A stretch of 64,000 bases of DNA, from assembly GCA_023436585.1 (NCBI GenBank), contig JAEZIN010000002.1, positions 186,001 through 250,000 of the forward strand, in the 5' to 3' direction. Source of the stretch: Bacillota bacterium (lineage in GTDB: Bacteria; Bacillota; Clostridia; Christensenellales; Aristaeellaceae). The notes under the pieces are model-generated. The model did no database searches. It saw only the letters and a list, made by a program, of their open reading frames with translations, and was not told where the DNA came from. This document shows positions 26,552 to 36,091 of this stretch, piece after piece. Position 1 is the first letter of the stretch; the number at the start of each line of letters is the position of its first letter. Position numbers and translations under genes: made by a program.

Positions 26552-28762
26552 GTGAGCCGCCTTTTCATATCGGTTCTCATTCTGCTCTGGTTTCTTTGCA
26601 CTGCCGCTATGGCCGATCAGGCGGCGTTATCAGCCGAAGCGTCTTCCGTGCCTGAGGGGTATGAGCTGGTGGCTGAAAACAGCAGCTGGAAACTGTACCT
26701 TTGCAGAGATAACCTGGGCCTTGTGATGGAAGACGTGAAAACAGGGAACAGAATGTTTTCCACTGTTCAAAACGCGGACAAGATGAAGGACAACGACCTG
26801 TGGAAAGGGTTTTACCAGTCGGGCATCGTGCTGGAATACATCGAAGGCAACATTGCCAAATATCCCTGGGCGAACCTTATAACCACGCCCCATGAAAAAA
26901 CGATTACGCTATTGCCTGATGGTTTCACGGCCGATGTTCACTATACGGAGCTTGGCATCTCCTATCAGGTGACTGTCACGCTAAACGATAATGGCCTGAG
27001 CGTGTCCATCCCCCAAAGCGGCATCCGTGAGGAGAAGCCGGAGCAGTACACGGTCGGCAGCTTCTATGTATATCCCTTTATGGGGTATTCGTATCTGGGC
27101 GAAGACGGGGGCTACATGATCATCCCCGACGGCCAGGGCGCACTGATCGATTTGAAGGACAATGAAGGCCGTTTTACCATGCCCTTTACTGGCACGGTAT
27201 ACGGCAGAAACATCGGCCTGCAGGACACGGCCTCCGGCCAAATGCAGTATTCCCTGTACGGCTTTCCCACCAGCAATGATACCGAGCGCGTGATGATGCC
27301 CATATTCGGTATGGTGCACGACAACAAGAAGATGGGCTTTCTTGGGGTCATTGAAAAGGGGGATGTCTCCGCCAGCATACAGGCGTATCCCAACGGTGTA
27401 CAGCGTATGATGTTCGACTGGATCTGCGCCAAGTATACCTACCGGGTGGTTTATCCCCAGCAGACGGGGCCGAACAGCGGCACCATCAACATGCGCACGG
27501 AGCATGCCAAATCCTTTGATATTCTGCAGCATTTTTTGTTCACCTCCGGTGAGGAAGCAAACTATACGGGCCTGGCCAAGGCTTACCGCGCTTACCTAAC
27601 GGATAATGGTGCATTTGAGCACGCCGATGAACTGCGGGAATTTGACGTGCAGGTAGATTTTCTGGGCAGCGAACGCAAGAACGCAGTGTTTGGCAAGCAG
27701 CCGGTTTCCATGACCACGGCTGCGCAGGCGCAGGCAATTTTGACCGCATTGCAGGAGGATGGCGTTTCAAGCATTCTGTCTGTTTACAAAGGGTGGCAGG
27801 ACAAGGGCATCATGGGCGGCCTGCCCACAAGCAGTTATCAGCCGGCGGGCAATCTTGGCGGCAATCAGGGATTTGAGAACCTATATACATTTTCCAAGGA
27901 CAAAGGCATCCGCCTGTACCTGCTTGCCGATCTATTGGCTCTGAACCCGGCGGAGAACCCTGCCTTCACGTATGACGCGCTGAAAAAGGTCAACAACAGC
28001 ACCTATTCCATGTACCTGTACGCCATGGTCTACAACGAGCTGCAGTTCTTGACCCCCTCCAAATCTCTAGAATTTGGGCAAAAGCTTATACAGGAAGCCG
28101 AGGATGCCTTCGTGCCGGGACTCTCGCTTGCCGGTACGACGGAAGTGATGACCGATTACTACTACAACCAAAAGTATTTTGACAGCAGCGTGTGCGCTGA
28201 TTACTACAGCCGGCTGGCCAGTGCGGCGGCACAGGCGATGCCAACCGTGCTGGACAGTGCCAACGCATATCTGTGGCACAATGCCAACGCGCTGGTGGGG
28301 CTGCCCATTGGCGGTTCCGATTACCTGTACGTTTCCAGGGAGATTCCCTTCCTGTCCATCGCGTTATCCGGCAGCATTCCTTATTACGCTGAATATGTGA
28401 ATTTTCAGGCCAATACCCAAAGGTTTTTCTTAAAGCTGATCGAGCAGGGGGCCAGGCCTTCCTTCTACATTACGTGGGAGGACCCCATTGCTTTGCAAGA
28501 GACCAATTCTTACGACATCTATTCCTCACAATTTGAAAAGTATCAGGATATGATCACCGGCTGGTACAAGGAACTGAAAGCGCTGCATGACTTCATCGGC
28601 AGCAGCGCCATTGATACGCATATTCGTGAAGGCGATATGGTGCGGGTGACGTACGATAACGGGTTGTCCATATACTTAAATTTTGGGGAAAAACCTGCTG
28701 CTTTGGATGGTGTTACGCTGGAAAGACTCAGCTACAAGGTGGTGACCGGTCATGGCAAGTAG
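26552..28762 (+). CDS. DUF5696-like exported protein
   Basis: The 736-residue protein has a signal peptide (SRLFISVLILLWFLCTAAMA), a beta-rich N-terminal half (about 30-330, including GYMIIPDGQGALIDL) and a C-terminal half that looks like a (beta/alpha)8 barrel with SILSVYKGWQDKGIMGGLP and YLWHNANALVGLPIGGSDYLY. I recognise it as the DUF5696-type protein that accompanies Yip1/permease clusters in Bacillota. It may be a glycoside hydrolase, but I see no proven catalytic pair. GTG 26552, 4 nt after the previous stop, gives the best signal peptide; an ATG at 26516 is possible. Confidence 0.7.
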   Translation: MSRLFISVLILLWFLCTAAMADQAALSAEASSVPEGYELVAENSSWKLYLCRDNLGLVMEDVKTGNRMFSTVQNADKMKDNDLWKGFYQSGIVLEYIEGNIAKYPWANLITTPHEKTITLLPDGFTADVHYTELGISYQVTVTLNDNGLSVSIPQSGIREEKPEQYTVGSFYVYPFMGYSYLGEDGGYMIIPDGQGALIDLKDNEGRFTMPFTGTVYGRNIGLQDTASGQMQYSLYGFPTSNDTERVMMPIFGMVHDNKKMGFLGVIEKGDVSASIQAYPNGVQRMMFDWICAKYTYRVVYPQQTGPNSGTINMRTEHAKSFDILQHFLFTSGEEANYTGLAKAYRAYLTDNGAFEHADELREFDVQVDFLGSERKNAVFGKQPVSMTTAAQAQAILTALQEDGVSSILSVYKGWQDKGIMGGLPTSSYQPAGNLGGNQGFENLYTFSKDKGIRLYLLADLLALNPAENPAFTYDALKKVNNSTYSMYLYAMVYNELQFLTPSKSLEFGQKLIQEAEDAFVPGLSLAGTTEVMTDYYYNQKYFDSSVCADYYSRLASAAAQAMPTVLDSANAYLWHNANALVGLPIGGSDYLYVSREIPFLSIALSGSIPYYAEYVNFQANTQRFFLKLIEQGARPSFYITWEDPIALQETNSYDIYSSQFEKYQDMITGWYKELKALHDFIGSSAIDTHIREGDMVRVTYDNGLSIYLNFGEKPAALDGVTLERLSYKVVTGHGK

Positions 28763-29696
28763 ACATAAGGTTCATCCCCATTTGAAAAAGCGGCTGACCC
28801 GGCGCAGGCTTCGGGAATGGATGTACGGATACCTGTTCATTCTTCCCTGGATCGTAGGCCTTTGCATCTTCTTTCTGTATGCCATGCAGCAAAGCTTTTT
28901 CTATGCACTCAATGATGTGCGGCTATCCAATGGGCTCAGCTTTACGTTTGTGGGCTTTCAGAATTTTGCCAACGTGTTCGTGCTTGACAACAACTATCCT
29001 GTCGCGCTGGCAGGCTTTGTATTGACCATTGTCATACAGCTGCCGGTGATCGTTTCCTTCGCGCTGATCATGGCGCTGTTATTAAACAGCAAGATCAAGG
29101 CAAAAGGGCTGTTCCGGGTGATATTCTTTCTGCCGGTGATCATCGCAACCGGCCCTGTCATGCAGGAACTGACCCGGCAGGGTGTGGCGACGGTGCCCAT
29201 GGTGAACAGCGCTTCCTTTATGAATGCCATCGGAAACGCGGTGCCTTACTGGCTGGCCGACCCCATTCTGGAGCTGTTCTCCTCGCTGATATTGATCCTT
29301 TGGAACAGCGGCGTGCAGATATTGATTTTTATCGCCGGGCTGCAAAAGGTGTCCAGGGAAATGTATGAGGCGGCACGCATCGACGGCGCGTCGGGCTGGG
29401 AATGCTTCTGGAAAATCACGCTGCCGGCCGTGAAATCCCTGATATTGCTCAACGCCATCTATACCATTGTGGCCATGGCGACAGGCGGTCAGAATGAAGT
29501 GATCACCATCATCTACGATGCCATGTTCAACTCCGCTGTCGGCAGGGGGTATGGTTTTGCCGCCGCCATGGCCTGGGTGTACGCGGGGGTGGTGGCGCTG
29601 CTGCTGGTCGCAGCCTTCCTGATCCTGAGGGAAAAGAGCGACAGGCATGTTGTGTATGAGCAAAAGCGCATTCGGAAACAGGGGGTCAGAACATGA
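28752..29696 (+). CDS. Sugar ABC importer permease (MalF type), second set
   Basis: The 314-residue protein has a basic N-terminal extension (KKRLTRRRLREW), six spans and an EAA loop (YEAARIDGASGWECFWKITL). It overlaps the DUF5696 gene by 11 bp and the next permease by 4 bp, showing the two transporter sets are one transcription unit. Confidence 0.92.
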   Translation: MASRHKVHPHLKKRLTRRRLREWMYGYLFILPWIVGLCIFFLYAMQQSFFYALNDVRLSNGLSFTFVGFQNFANVFVLDNNYPVALAGFVLTIVIQLPVIVSFALIMALLLNSKIKAKGLFRVIFFLPVIIATGPVMQELTRQGVATVPMVNSASFMNAIGNAVPYWLADPILELFSSLILILWNSGVQILIFIAGLQKVSREMYEAARIDGASGWECFWKITLPAVKSLILLNAIYTIVAMATGGQNEVITIIYDAMFNSAVGRGYGFAAAMAWVYAGVVALLLVAAFLILREKSDRHVVYEQKRIRKQGVRT

Positions 29697-30667
29697 ACGT
29701 TGTTTTGAAAAAGCAGCCCCTTTTAAAAGCTGCGCGCAGGGAGCACTTGAAAAAGTTCCTTCTTGGCAGCAATGAAAAGCGCGGCATTCTGATGAGCCTG
29801 GTTACCTATGTGCTGCTCATCAGCATCGCATTCATATTCGTATATCCTGTTTTGAGCATGATCTCCGCCAGCCTGATGCCGCGCCAGGACCTGCTGGATT
29901 CTTCCGTCAAGTGGATTCCCTCTGCCATTCACCTAAAGAACTATGAGGACGCCATTGTCACCATGGAGTATGGCTCCTCCCTGTTCAAAAACCTTCTTAT
30001 CGCCATTCTTCCCACCTTTGCCCAGGTGTTTGTCTGTTCCCTTGCGGGCTACGGCTTTGCCAGGTATAGCTTCCCGCTCAAGAAAATGTGGATGGGGCTC
30101 TTACTCTTAAGCTTCCTCCTGCCGCCCCAGGTGACCATGATGCCGACGTACGTGCTGTTTGACAAGTTGAAGCTGACGGGAACGCTCTGGGCCTTTATTG
30201 TGCCAGCCCTCTTGGGCCAGGGCTTCAAGAGTGCCTTGTTCGTATTGATCTTTTATAACTTTCACCACCAGGTACCCAAGTCCCTGATCGAGGCGGCCGA
30301 GATTGACGGCGTAGGCCACATCGGCGGATATTTCAGAATCGCCGTTCCCCTGTCCATGGGCGCCGTGGTGGTGGTAACGCTCTTCTCCTTTGTCTGGTAC
30401 TGGAATGAAAACTACCTTATCAACCTGTACCTGGGTTACGCCAATAACAGGGCCGGGGGACTTACAACACTGCTGCTGGAGCTGCAAAGGTTTCAAACCA
30501 GCTACGAGGCGCTCTATTCCGCCTGGGAGACTTCGCCCAACCGGCTCAACGATGCCATCCGCATGGCGGGCACCATGCTGGCCATCGCCCCCCTATTAGT
30601 TCTGTATTTTGTGCTGCAAAAACAGTTCGTACAAAGCGTCGACAAGAGCGGCATCACCGGCGAGTGA
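29693..30667 (+). CDS. Sugar ABC importer permease (MalG type), second set
   Basis: The 324-residue protein has a long cytoplasmic N terminus (about 40 residues) then six spans; the EAA loop is IEAAEIDGVGHIGGYFRIAV. It starts in the ATGA overlap with the previous gene. It works with the SBP encoded at 30753. Confidence 0.92.
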   Translation: MNVVLKKQPLLKAARREHLKKFLLGSNEKRGILMSLVTYVLLISIAFIFVYPVLSMISASLMPRQDLLDSSVKWIPSAIHLKNYEDAIVTMEYGSSLFKNLLIAILPTFAQVFVCSLAGYGFARYSFPLKKMWMGLLLLSFLLPPQVTMMPTYVLFDKLKLTGTLWAFIVPALLGQGFKSALFVLIFYNFHHQVPKSLIEAAEIDGVGHIGGYFRIAVPLSMGAVVVVTLFSFVWYWNENYLINLYLGYANNRAGGLTTLLLELQRFQTSYEALYSAWETSPNRLNDAIRMAGTMLAIAPLLVLYFVLQKQFVQSVDKSGITGE

Positions 30668-30752
30668 TCAGCAACCGTTTATAATGGGCTCTTGGCATCC
30701 CTTTGAATCAAAGCCGGCAAGGCTTTTGAGAAAACGATAAGGAGGTATCCCC

Positions 30753-32171
30753 ATGAAGAAACTGTCCCTGCTTTTGGCCCTTATCATGGTCATGGCAACG
30801 CTGGTTCCCGCATTTGCTGCGGCCGAAGCCAGCGGCATGCCCGCCATGAACACTACCGACGAGATCAAACTGACCTATGCCGTGTGGGATGACTACGAGA
30901 TGACTCAGTTCTTGGCCGACAAGTTCCACGAACTGCATCCCAACATCACCATCGAAGTGCTTAAGCTTGGCGGTACCGACGTGTACATGTCCAACCTTGC
31001 CAACCTGGCCGCCAATAACCAGTTCCCGGATATGTTCCAGCACCTGAACCTGGACACCTGCATTTTGAACGGCTGGTTCGGCGACATCACCCCCTATTGG
31101 GAGAATGACCCCGAGACGGCGGAATACTACGACTCCCTGAAGAAAGTCGGCTACCTGGATGGAAAGCGCACCTTCTTCATGGCGGCCGAATATCTGCCCA
31201 TCACCATTTACCTGGATCAGACGGTTTTTGAAAAGCTGAACATCCCCATGCCCGATGCCGACTGGACCTACGAAGAAATGCTGAAGCTGATGGAAGAATG
31301 CACCTCGCCTGAAAACGGCATCTGGGGCTACAACTCCTTCCTGGGCCTCATTACCATCGGCCCCATCGCCCTGACCGATGGCGCTTTGGCCGAATTCGGC
31401 TGGGATGGCGAAAGCTATCACTTTGAGAGCGGCTGGGCCGATTCCATTGCCACCGAAGCGGAATACCAGCGCCTTGGTTACCGTGCCATTCAGGCCAGCG
31501 AAGCATGGGCCGCCGTGGCCGGCTCCAATGAAATCTGGCCCGGCAACTCCGGCCATGTGGCCATCCAGCATGACGCCTGGTGGACCATGAACAACATCTA
31601 TACCCAGACCGATACCTTGGAGCGGGGTATCAAGATGGTTCCTTACGCGCCGCCCGCCAGTGAGACGGTAGAAAACTCCAACGCCGTGTCCTTCATAGAC
31701 TTTGGCGCCATCTCCTCCACCACCAAGTACGAAAGGGAAGCCTATGAAGCCCTGAAGTTCATGTCCTGGGGCAAGGATGGCTGGCTGGCCCGCTGCGAAG
31801 GCTTCGCAAACCTCAAGAACGAAGCCGGCGAAAAGATTTACCGTATGCCCAATTGCCTGCCCCTGACCAACAATGAGGAAGTTTGGACAGAATACCGCAA
31901 GCTTTTTGATGAAAGCGCCTATTGGGACGGCTTCTTCGCCAATGCCCGCAGGCCCGTATCCCTGGGAGGCGTTGCCATCCCCGGCTTTAACACTTTCCTG
32001 AACGATGTCTACTTCAACGGCGAGTACAATGGCGTGGTAGGTATGGAGGCCGCCGTATTCCAGGGCGTTGCCGATCCTTACGACTACACCGATGCGCTCA
32101 ACGAAGCTGGCCGCCGCTATTATGACCAGGTCATGGATGAATTCACCGCGGTATACGGCGAAGCCAAATAA
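30753..32171 (+). CDS. Extracellular sugar-binding protein (SBP family 1)
   Basis: The 472-residue protein has a signal peptide ending PAFAAAEA. The mature part has the SBP family-1 pattern: KLTYAVWDDYEMTQFLADKF, LANLAANNQFPDMFQHL, PITIYLDQTVFEKLNIPMP. RBS AAGGAGG. There is no Cys in a lipobox, unusual for a Gram-positive SBP. It is the second SBP of the operon and is of normal size, unlike the 957-residue one, so the two importer sets probably take different chain lengths. Confidence 0.9.
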   Translation: MKKLSLLLALIMVMATLVPAFAAAEASGMPAMNTTDEIKLTYAVWDDYEMTQFLADKFHELHPNITIEVLKLGGTDVYMSNLANLAANNQFPDMFQHLNLDTCILNGWFGDITPYWENDPETAEYYDSLKKVGYLDGKRTFFMAAEYLPITIYLDQTVFEKLNIPMPDADWTYEEMLKLMEECTSPENGIWGYNSFLGLITIGPIALTDGALAEFGWDGESYHFESGWADSIATEAEYQRLGYRAIQASEAWAAVAGSNEIWPGNSGHVAIQHDAWWTMNNIYTQTDTLERGIKMVPYAPPASETVENSNAVSFIDFGAISSTTKYEREAYEALKFMSWGKDGWLARCEGFANLKNEAGEKIYRMPNCLPLTNNEEVWTEYRKLFDESAYWDGFFANARRPVSLGGVAIPGFNTFLNDVYFNGEYNGVVGMEAAVFQGVADPYDYTDALNEAGRRYYDQVMDEFTAVYGEAK

Positions 32172-32186
32172 CCTGTAATGCAAAAA

Positions 32187-32210
32187 GGGGCGGCGGCTTG
32201 CCGCCGCCCC
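32187..32210. terminator. Perfect 11-bp GC hairpin after the import operon
   Basis: GGGGCGGCGGC (32187-32197) and GCCGCCGCCCC (32200-32210) pair with a TT loop. On the plus strand it is followed by CTTCATAAAA, not a clear U-run; the A-run that would give U lies on the 5-prime side. It may act more as a 3-prime RNA-stabilising end or a leaky terminator before the ArsR/GH51 genes. Confidence 0.55.
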
Positions 32211-32287
32211 CTTCATAAAATTGCAGGTGGATGGAACAGGGCTGAAAAAGCTCTCCCAAAGGGAGGAAAACAGCCTGCTTCGAAGAA

Positions 32288-32297
32288 TCTAATTAGA
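32288..32297. promoter_or_regulatory. Operator-like palindrome upstream of the ArsR-type regulator
   Basis: TCTAATTAGA is a perfect 10-bp palindrome about 50 nt upstream of the regulator start, in an AT-rich stretch after the GC hairpin. It resembles the TCTAAA-N4-TTTAGA palindrome in the leader of the cytoplasmic GH43 gene. Shared regulation is a guess. Confidence 0.35.
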
Positions 32298-32348
32298 ATT
32301 GTGCAATGTGATATGTCGCTTTTATGTATGAATTCTTGGAGGATCTGA

Positions 32349-33278
32349 ATGATACACATCCAAAAGCTTCGGGATGGGCTGCCTTTGTTTCGTGCGCTGG
32401 ATTCCGAAACGCGCATTTCCATTGTGGAGATGCTCAGCGTCAAAGGCCCCCAACCCATGACCGTCATTTCCCAGGAGCTTGGCATTACCAGCGGCGCACT
32501 GACGCCCCACATCAAGGCTTTGGTGGATTGCGGGCTGGTGGATGTGGAGATGTCCGTAGGGAAGCATGGCCTGCAAAAGGTGTGCAGTGTCGCGCAGGAG
32601 CGTATCATCATTGATCCCACGCCGCTGGACGAAGGGCGGAACATGTACGAAACGGAAATCGGCGTCGGACAGTATACCGCTTATGAAATCTTTCCGACCT
32701 GTGGCATTGCCACCAGCGAGCACCTGGTTGGCGAAGTGGATGAACCGCGTTTCTTTGGCTACCCCGAGCGGGCCACCGCCGGGATTCTTTGGTTTGGCAA
32801 GGGGTATGTGGAATACATGGTTCCCAACCTGCTAAGGGCAAACCAGCAACTGTTGGAGCTGCAAATATCGCTTGAAATCTCCTCCGAAGCGCCGGGTATC
32901 TCCGAAGACTGGCCCAGCGACATCTATTTTTTCATCAACGGCAGGGAACTGGGCTATTGGATCAGCCCCGGTGACTTTGGCCGCACAAAGGGCATTTATA
33001 ACCCCGATTGGTGGTTCCGGAACTGGAATCAGCACGGCTTGTTCAAGCTGCTTTCCGTCAACGACAGCGGTTCGTTTATTGACGGCTTTAAAATCTCCAA
33101 CGTTTGCCTTTCCGACCTGGGCCTGAATAACAACACCAATACGATGACCCTGCGCCTGAGCGTGCCGGATAAAGCCCGCAACCAGGGTGGTTTGACCATT
33201 TTCGGCCGGGGGTTTGGCAATTACCCACAGGATATCAAGGTGCGCATGCACTACCGCGATACGGGAGAAGAAAAATGA
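32349..33278 (+). CDS. ArsR-type HTH regulator with large C-terminal domain
   Basis: The 309-residue protein has a winged helix at about 10-85 (DSETRISIVEMLSVKGPQ, then SQELGITSGALTPHIKALVD). A beta-rich domain of about 220 residues follows, with YFFINGRELGYWISPGDFG and NPDWWFRNWNQHGLFKLL, which looks like a carbohydrate-binding jelly-roll. ArsR proteins are usually about 100 residues, so this is a regulator with a built-in ligand domain, plausibly sensing an arabinan-derived sugar. GGAGG lies 7 nt before the start. The stop overlaps GH51 as ATGA. Confidence 0.85.
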   Translation: MIHIQKLRDGLPLFRALDSETRISIVEMLSVKGPQPMTVISQELGITSGALTPHIKALVDCGLVDVEMSVGKHGLQKVCSVAQERIIIDPTPLDEGRNMYETEIGVGQYTAYEIFPTCGIATSEHLVGEVDEPRFFGYPERATAGILWFGKGYVEYMVPNLLRANQQLLELQISLEISSEAPGISEDWPSDIYFFINGRELGYWISPGDFGRTKGIYNPDWWFRNWNQHGLFKLLSVNDSGSFIDGFKISNVCLSDLGLNNNTNTMTLRLSVPDKARNQGGLTIFGRGFGNYPQDIKVRMHYRDTGEEK

Positions 33279-35239
33279 AACGCTTTTGGGCCTTGCTCCT
33301 TTGCATGCTGTGTTTTGCGTCTTCCTCGCAGGCACAGGGTGCGCTTTGGCGTATCGATACCGAGTCTATAGGCATCAATATCAGTCCGACGCTGTATGGC
33401 GTCTTTTTTGAAGACATCAATTATGCGGCGGATGGCGGCCTGTATGCGGAACTATTACGCAACAGGTCTTTTGAATACCGGAACCTGCAAAACCCGACCA
33501 AGTACGACGCGCTGACGGGCTGGATGTTCAACCACAGGAACAAGGGCACGGGAAGCGCAGAGCTTTTGAGGGAAGCGCCAATCCATCCCAACAATCCGGA
33601 TTATATGCGGGTAACGGTGGAGGGCGGCGATTATCGAATCGTGAACGTAGGCTTTCCCAAACAGGCGACACGGCCCGGCATCACTATCAAAAAAGACGCG
33701 GAATACCGCTTTTCCATATGGCTGCGACAGGTTGACTTTGACGGTGAGCTATTGGTAGCCTTGGAAGATTCCAAAGGCGGGCTTATCAGCAACGAGATTG
33801 TGTTAAAGCCTGATGGGACGGACTTTCACAAATATGAGGGATTCCGTTTAGCTGCGGTGGCGGATGGAACGGTATGGCTGCGCATTGTCGTAAGGGGCAC
33901 CGGCACCTTTGACATGGACATGGCTTCCCTTCTGCCTAAGGACTGCTATGGCGCTGCTTGGCAAAATGGCGGCCTGCGCAGCGACCTTGTACAGGCGCTG
34001 AAAGACTTAAAACCAAGCTTTCTGCGTTTTCCGGGCGGCTGCATTGTGGAAGGTTCTTATTTTAAGAGCAATGTATATAGCTGGAAGGATACCATCGGCC
34101 CTCTGGAAACACGTAAGGAAAATGAAAACACCTGGGGCTATATGCAGTCCTACGGGCTTGGCTTCCATGAATATTTCCAGTTGTGTGAGGACATTGGTGC
34201 GCTGCCTTTGCCCGTCGTGCATGCGGGCCTATTGTGCCAGGCCCGGGGCACGGATGAGCCGCCCACTTCAAAAGTTGAAATGGGTACACACATCCAGGAT
34301 GTATTGGATCTGCTGGAATATGCGCTTGGCGGCACCGATACCGTCTGGGGCAAAAAGCGGGTTGAAAATGGGCATCCTCAGCCCTTTGATCTGCGGTATC
34401 TTGCCATCGGCAACGAAAACTGGGGCGCTGAATACTTTTCCCGCTATGGGCAGATCGAGAAAGCGGTGAAGGCAGCATATCCCGATATCGTCTGCATCGC
34501 TGCGGCCGGCCCGGTGGCGGAAGGCGGCCTATTTGACGATAACTGGCGTCAAATTCGTGCCAAATTCCCCTTCGACATGGTGGATGAGCATTATTACATG
34601 GCATCCGACTGGTTTTTGCAGAACGTGAACCGGTACGGGCGTTATAACAGGAAGGGGAACCCTATATTTCTGGGCGAGTATGCCGCCCACGAGCCGGCGG
34701 TGGCGGGCAAGCGGCCCAACAACTTGTATGGCGCACTTTGTGAAGCCGCGTACATGACAGGCATCGAGCGCAACAGCGATTTGGTGCGCCTTTGCTGCTA
34801 TGCGCCGCTCTTTGCCAGGGATGGCTTTGCGCAATGGACACCGGATATGATATGGTTCAACGAAAGCAATGTGCTGAAGACCCCGAACTATTATGTGCAG
34901 CAGATATTTTCTGCCACAAAAGGTGACTATCTGCTGGAGGATGCGTGTGAAGAAGATGGGGTTTATACCCTGGCGACCACCAGCGGCAATACGATCCAGC
35001 TAAAGGCGGTCAATGTTTCAGGCGAAAAAAAGGCTGTTGATATTGTGCTTGCAGGCTCAGGCTTCACAGGAGAGGCCGCAGGGGTCATCCTAGGCGGTGA
35101 CAACAAAGCTGTTGTGAACACCTTTGGCAGCCCGGATCAAATTGGTCCTGCCGATATTACGGTCACCTTTCGGGATGGAAAGGCAGTGGTTAGCCTTCCC
35201 GAATACGGGCTTATCAGTATTACCGTGCCTGTATTGTAA
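33275..35239 (+). CDS. GH51 alpha-L-arabinofuranosidase
   Basis: The 654-residue enzyme starts MKRFWALLLCMLCFASSSQAQG, which reads as a signal peptide, then a GH51 fold with GVFFEDINYAADGGLYAEL, a CBM4-like inserted beta domain (about 75-215) and the catalytic barrel. Acid/base Glu381 (IGNENWG) and nucleophile Glu468 (FLGEYAA) are visible. It releases terminal alpha-L-arabinofuranose from arabinan side chains or oligomers, with retention. Export is unusual for bacterial GH51 enzymes but occurs in multi-domain forms. It is coupled to the upstream regulator and ends at the strong terminator at 35294. Confidence 0.93.
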   Translation: MKRFWALLLCMLCFASSSQAQGALWRIDTESIGINISPTLYGVFFEDINYAADGGLYAELLRNRSFEYRNLQNPTKYDALTGWMFNHRNKGTGSAELLREAPIHPNNPDYMRVTVEGGDYRIVNVGFPKQATRPGITIKKDAEYRFSIWLRQVDFDGELLVALEDSKGGLISNEIVLKPDGTDFHKYEGFRLAAVADGTVWLRIVVRGTGTFDMDMASLLPKDCYGAAWQNGGLRSDLVQALKDLKPSFLRFPGGCIVEGSYFKSNVYSWKDTIGPLETRKENENTWGYMQSYGLGFHEYFQLCEDIGALPLPVVHAGLLCQARGTDEPPTSKVEMGTHIQDVLDLLEYALGGTDTVWGKKRVENGHPQPFDLRYLAIGNENWGAEYFSRYGQIEKAVKAAYPDIVCIAAAGPVAEGGLFDDNWRQIRAKFPFDMVDEHYYMASDWFLQNVNRYGRYNRKGNPIFLGEYAAHEPAVAGKRPNNLYGALCEAAYMTGIERNSDLVRLCCYAPLFARDGFAQWTPDMIWFNESNVLKTPNYYVQQIFSATKGDYLLEDACEEDGVYTLATTSGNTIQLKAVNVSGEKKAVDIVLAGSGFTGEAAGVILGGDNKAVVNTFGSPDQIGPADITVTFRDGKAVVSLPEYGLISITVPVL

Positions 35240-35293
35240 TTTGCGTAAGGAATGCGCAGCAGAATCTTGCGGGATATGCTTGGAATGTCCTGT

Positions 35294-35335
35294 GCGGTGA
35301 AAATCGATCAAGGATTTTCACCGCTTTTTCTTTTC
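35294..35335 (+). terminator. Terminator of the arsR-GH51 operon
   Basis: Perfect 12-bp stem GCGGTGAAAATC (35294-35305) and GATTTTCACCGC (35313-35324), then TTTTTCTTTTCT. Confidence 0.93.
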
Positions 35336-35463
35336 TGTCTGCTCCAGACACCGATATGCAGCCGCCTACACGTATCGTTTCGCGCATGCTTTGGGAATAC
35401 TGGTAATTGCAGCATGCATTGACAATCCAAGTCTTTATCCCCTGCGGCACAAGGAGGCTAGCC

Positions 35464-36024
35464 ATGTTTGAAAATGATCTGCTTCAAGCAGTAGACCGTG
35501 TCACGGAGCAGTACAACAACCTGCATGACGAAATCGAGCAAATATGGGCCAAGGATATGTTGTTCACACTACATTGGTGGCTCGATCTTTCATTGGCCGT
35601 GCTGCCATGGGTCCTATGGATTATTGTAAGAAATAAAAAAAACACGCACCGGCTTCTTTACGCGGGCATGTTTTCCGCATTCATGGCCACGGTGCTATGC
35701 ATGATCGGCGTATCCCAGGGGGGCTGGAACTATAACACATGGCTTCTCCCCTATTTCCCCGAGTACCTGCCTTGGGATTGGACGGTCATGCCCGTTACCA
35801 CCATGCTGTTTTATCAGTTTTTTCCGAAAATCAACCCATGGCTAAAGGGCATTTTTTTCGGAGCGTTCGCATCGTATGTGGTGGAGCCGGTGTTTATCGC
35901 TTTGGGATTCTATGAACCTTCCGGCTGGGAACACCATTACTCCCTGCCCATCTATATCGCCATCTATATGATTGGATACTGGCTGTATACGCGGCCCTTT
36001 TCCCCGAAGGAGTCCATCACCTGA
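35464..36024 (+). CDS. CBO0543-family membrane protein
   Basis: The 186-residue protein starts MFENDLLQAVDRVTEQY, with about four to five membrane helices. The family-like core is WNYNTWLLPYFPEYLPWDWTVMPVTTMLFYQ. Such small membrane proteins are common in Bacillota and have no known function. AAGGAGG lies 7 nt before ATG 35464, so the 19 extra codons upstream are rejected. It is monocistronic, and convergent with the broken DUF4832 gene. Confidence 0.72.
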   Translation: MFENDLLQAVDRVTEQYNNLHDEIEQIWAKDMLFTLHWWLDLSLAVLPWVLWIIVRNKKNTHRLLYAGMFSAFMATVLCMIGVSQGGWNYNTWLLPYFPEYLPWDWTVMPVTTMLFYQFFPKINPWLKGIFFGAFASYVVEPVFIALGFYEPSGWEHHYSLPIYIAIYMIGYWLYTRPFSPKESIT

Positions 36025-36091
36025 CGGATATCTCTCCTTCAGGGCAATTTCCAAGGCCATTCCACTCCGCGGCGCTTTTCATAGGAAGGCT

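Noticed and set aside
30708..32216. 502-codon open frame on the minus strand
   Set aside because: Antisense to a clear SBP gene with RBS and signal peptide; no recognisable domain.
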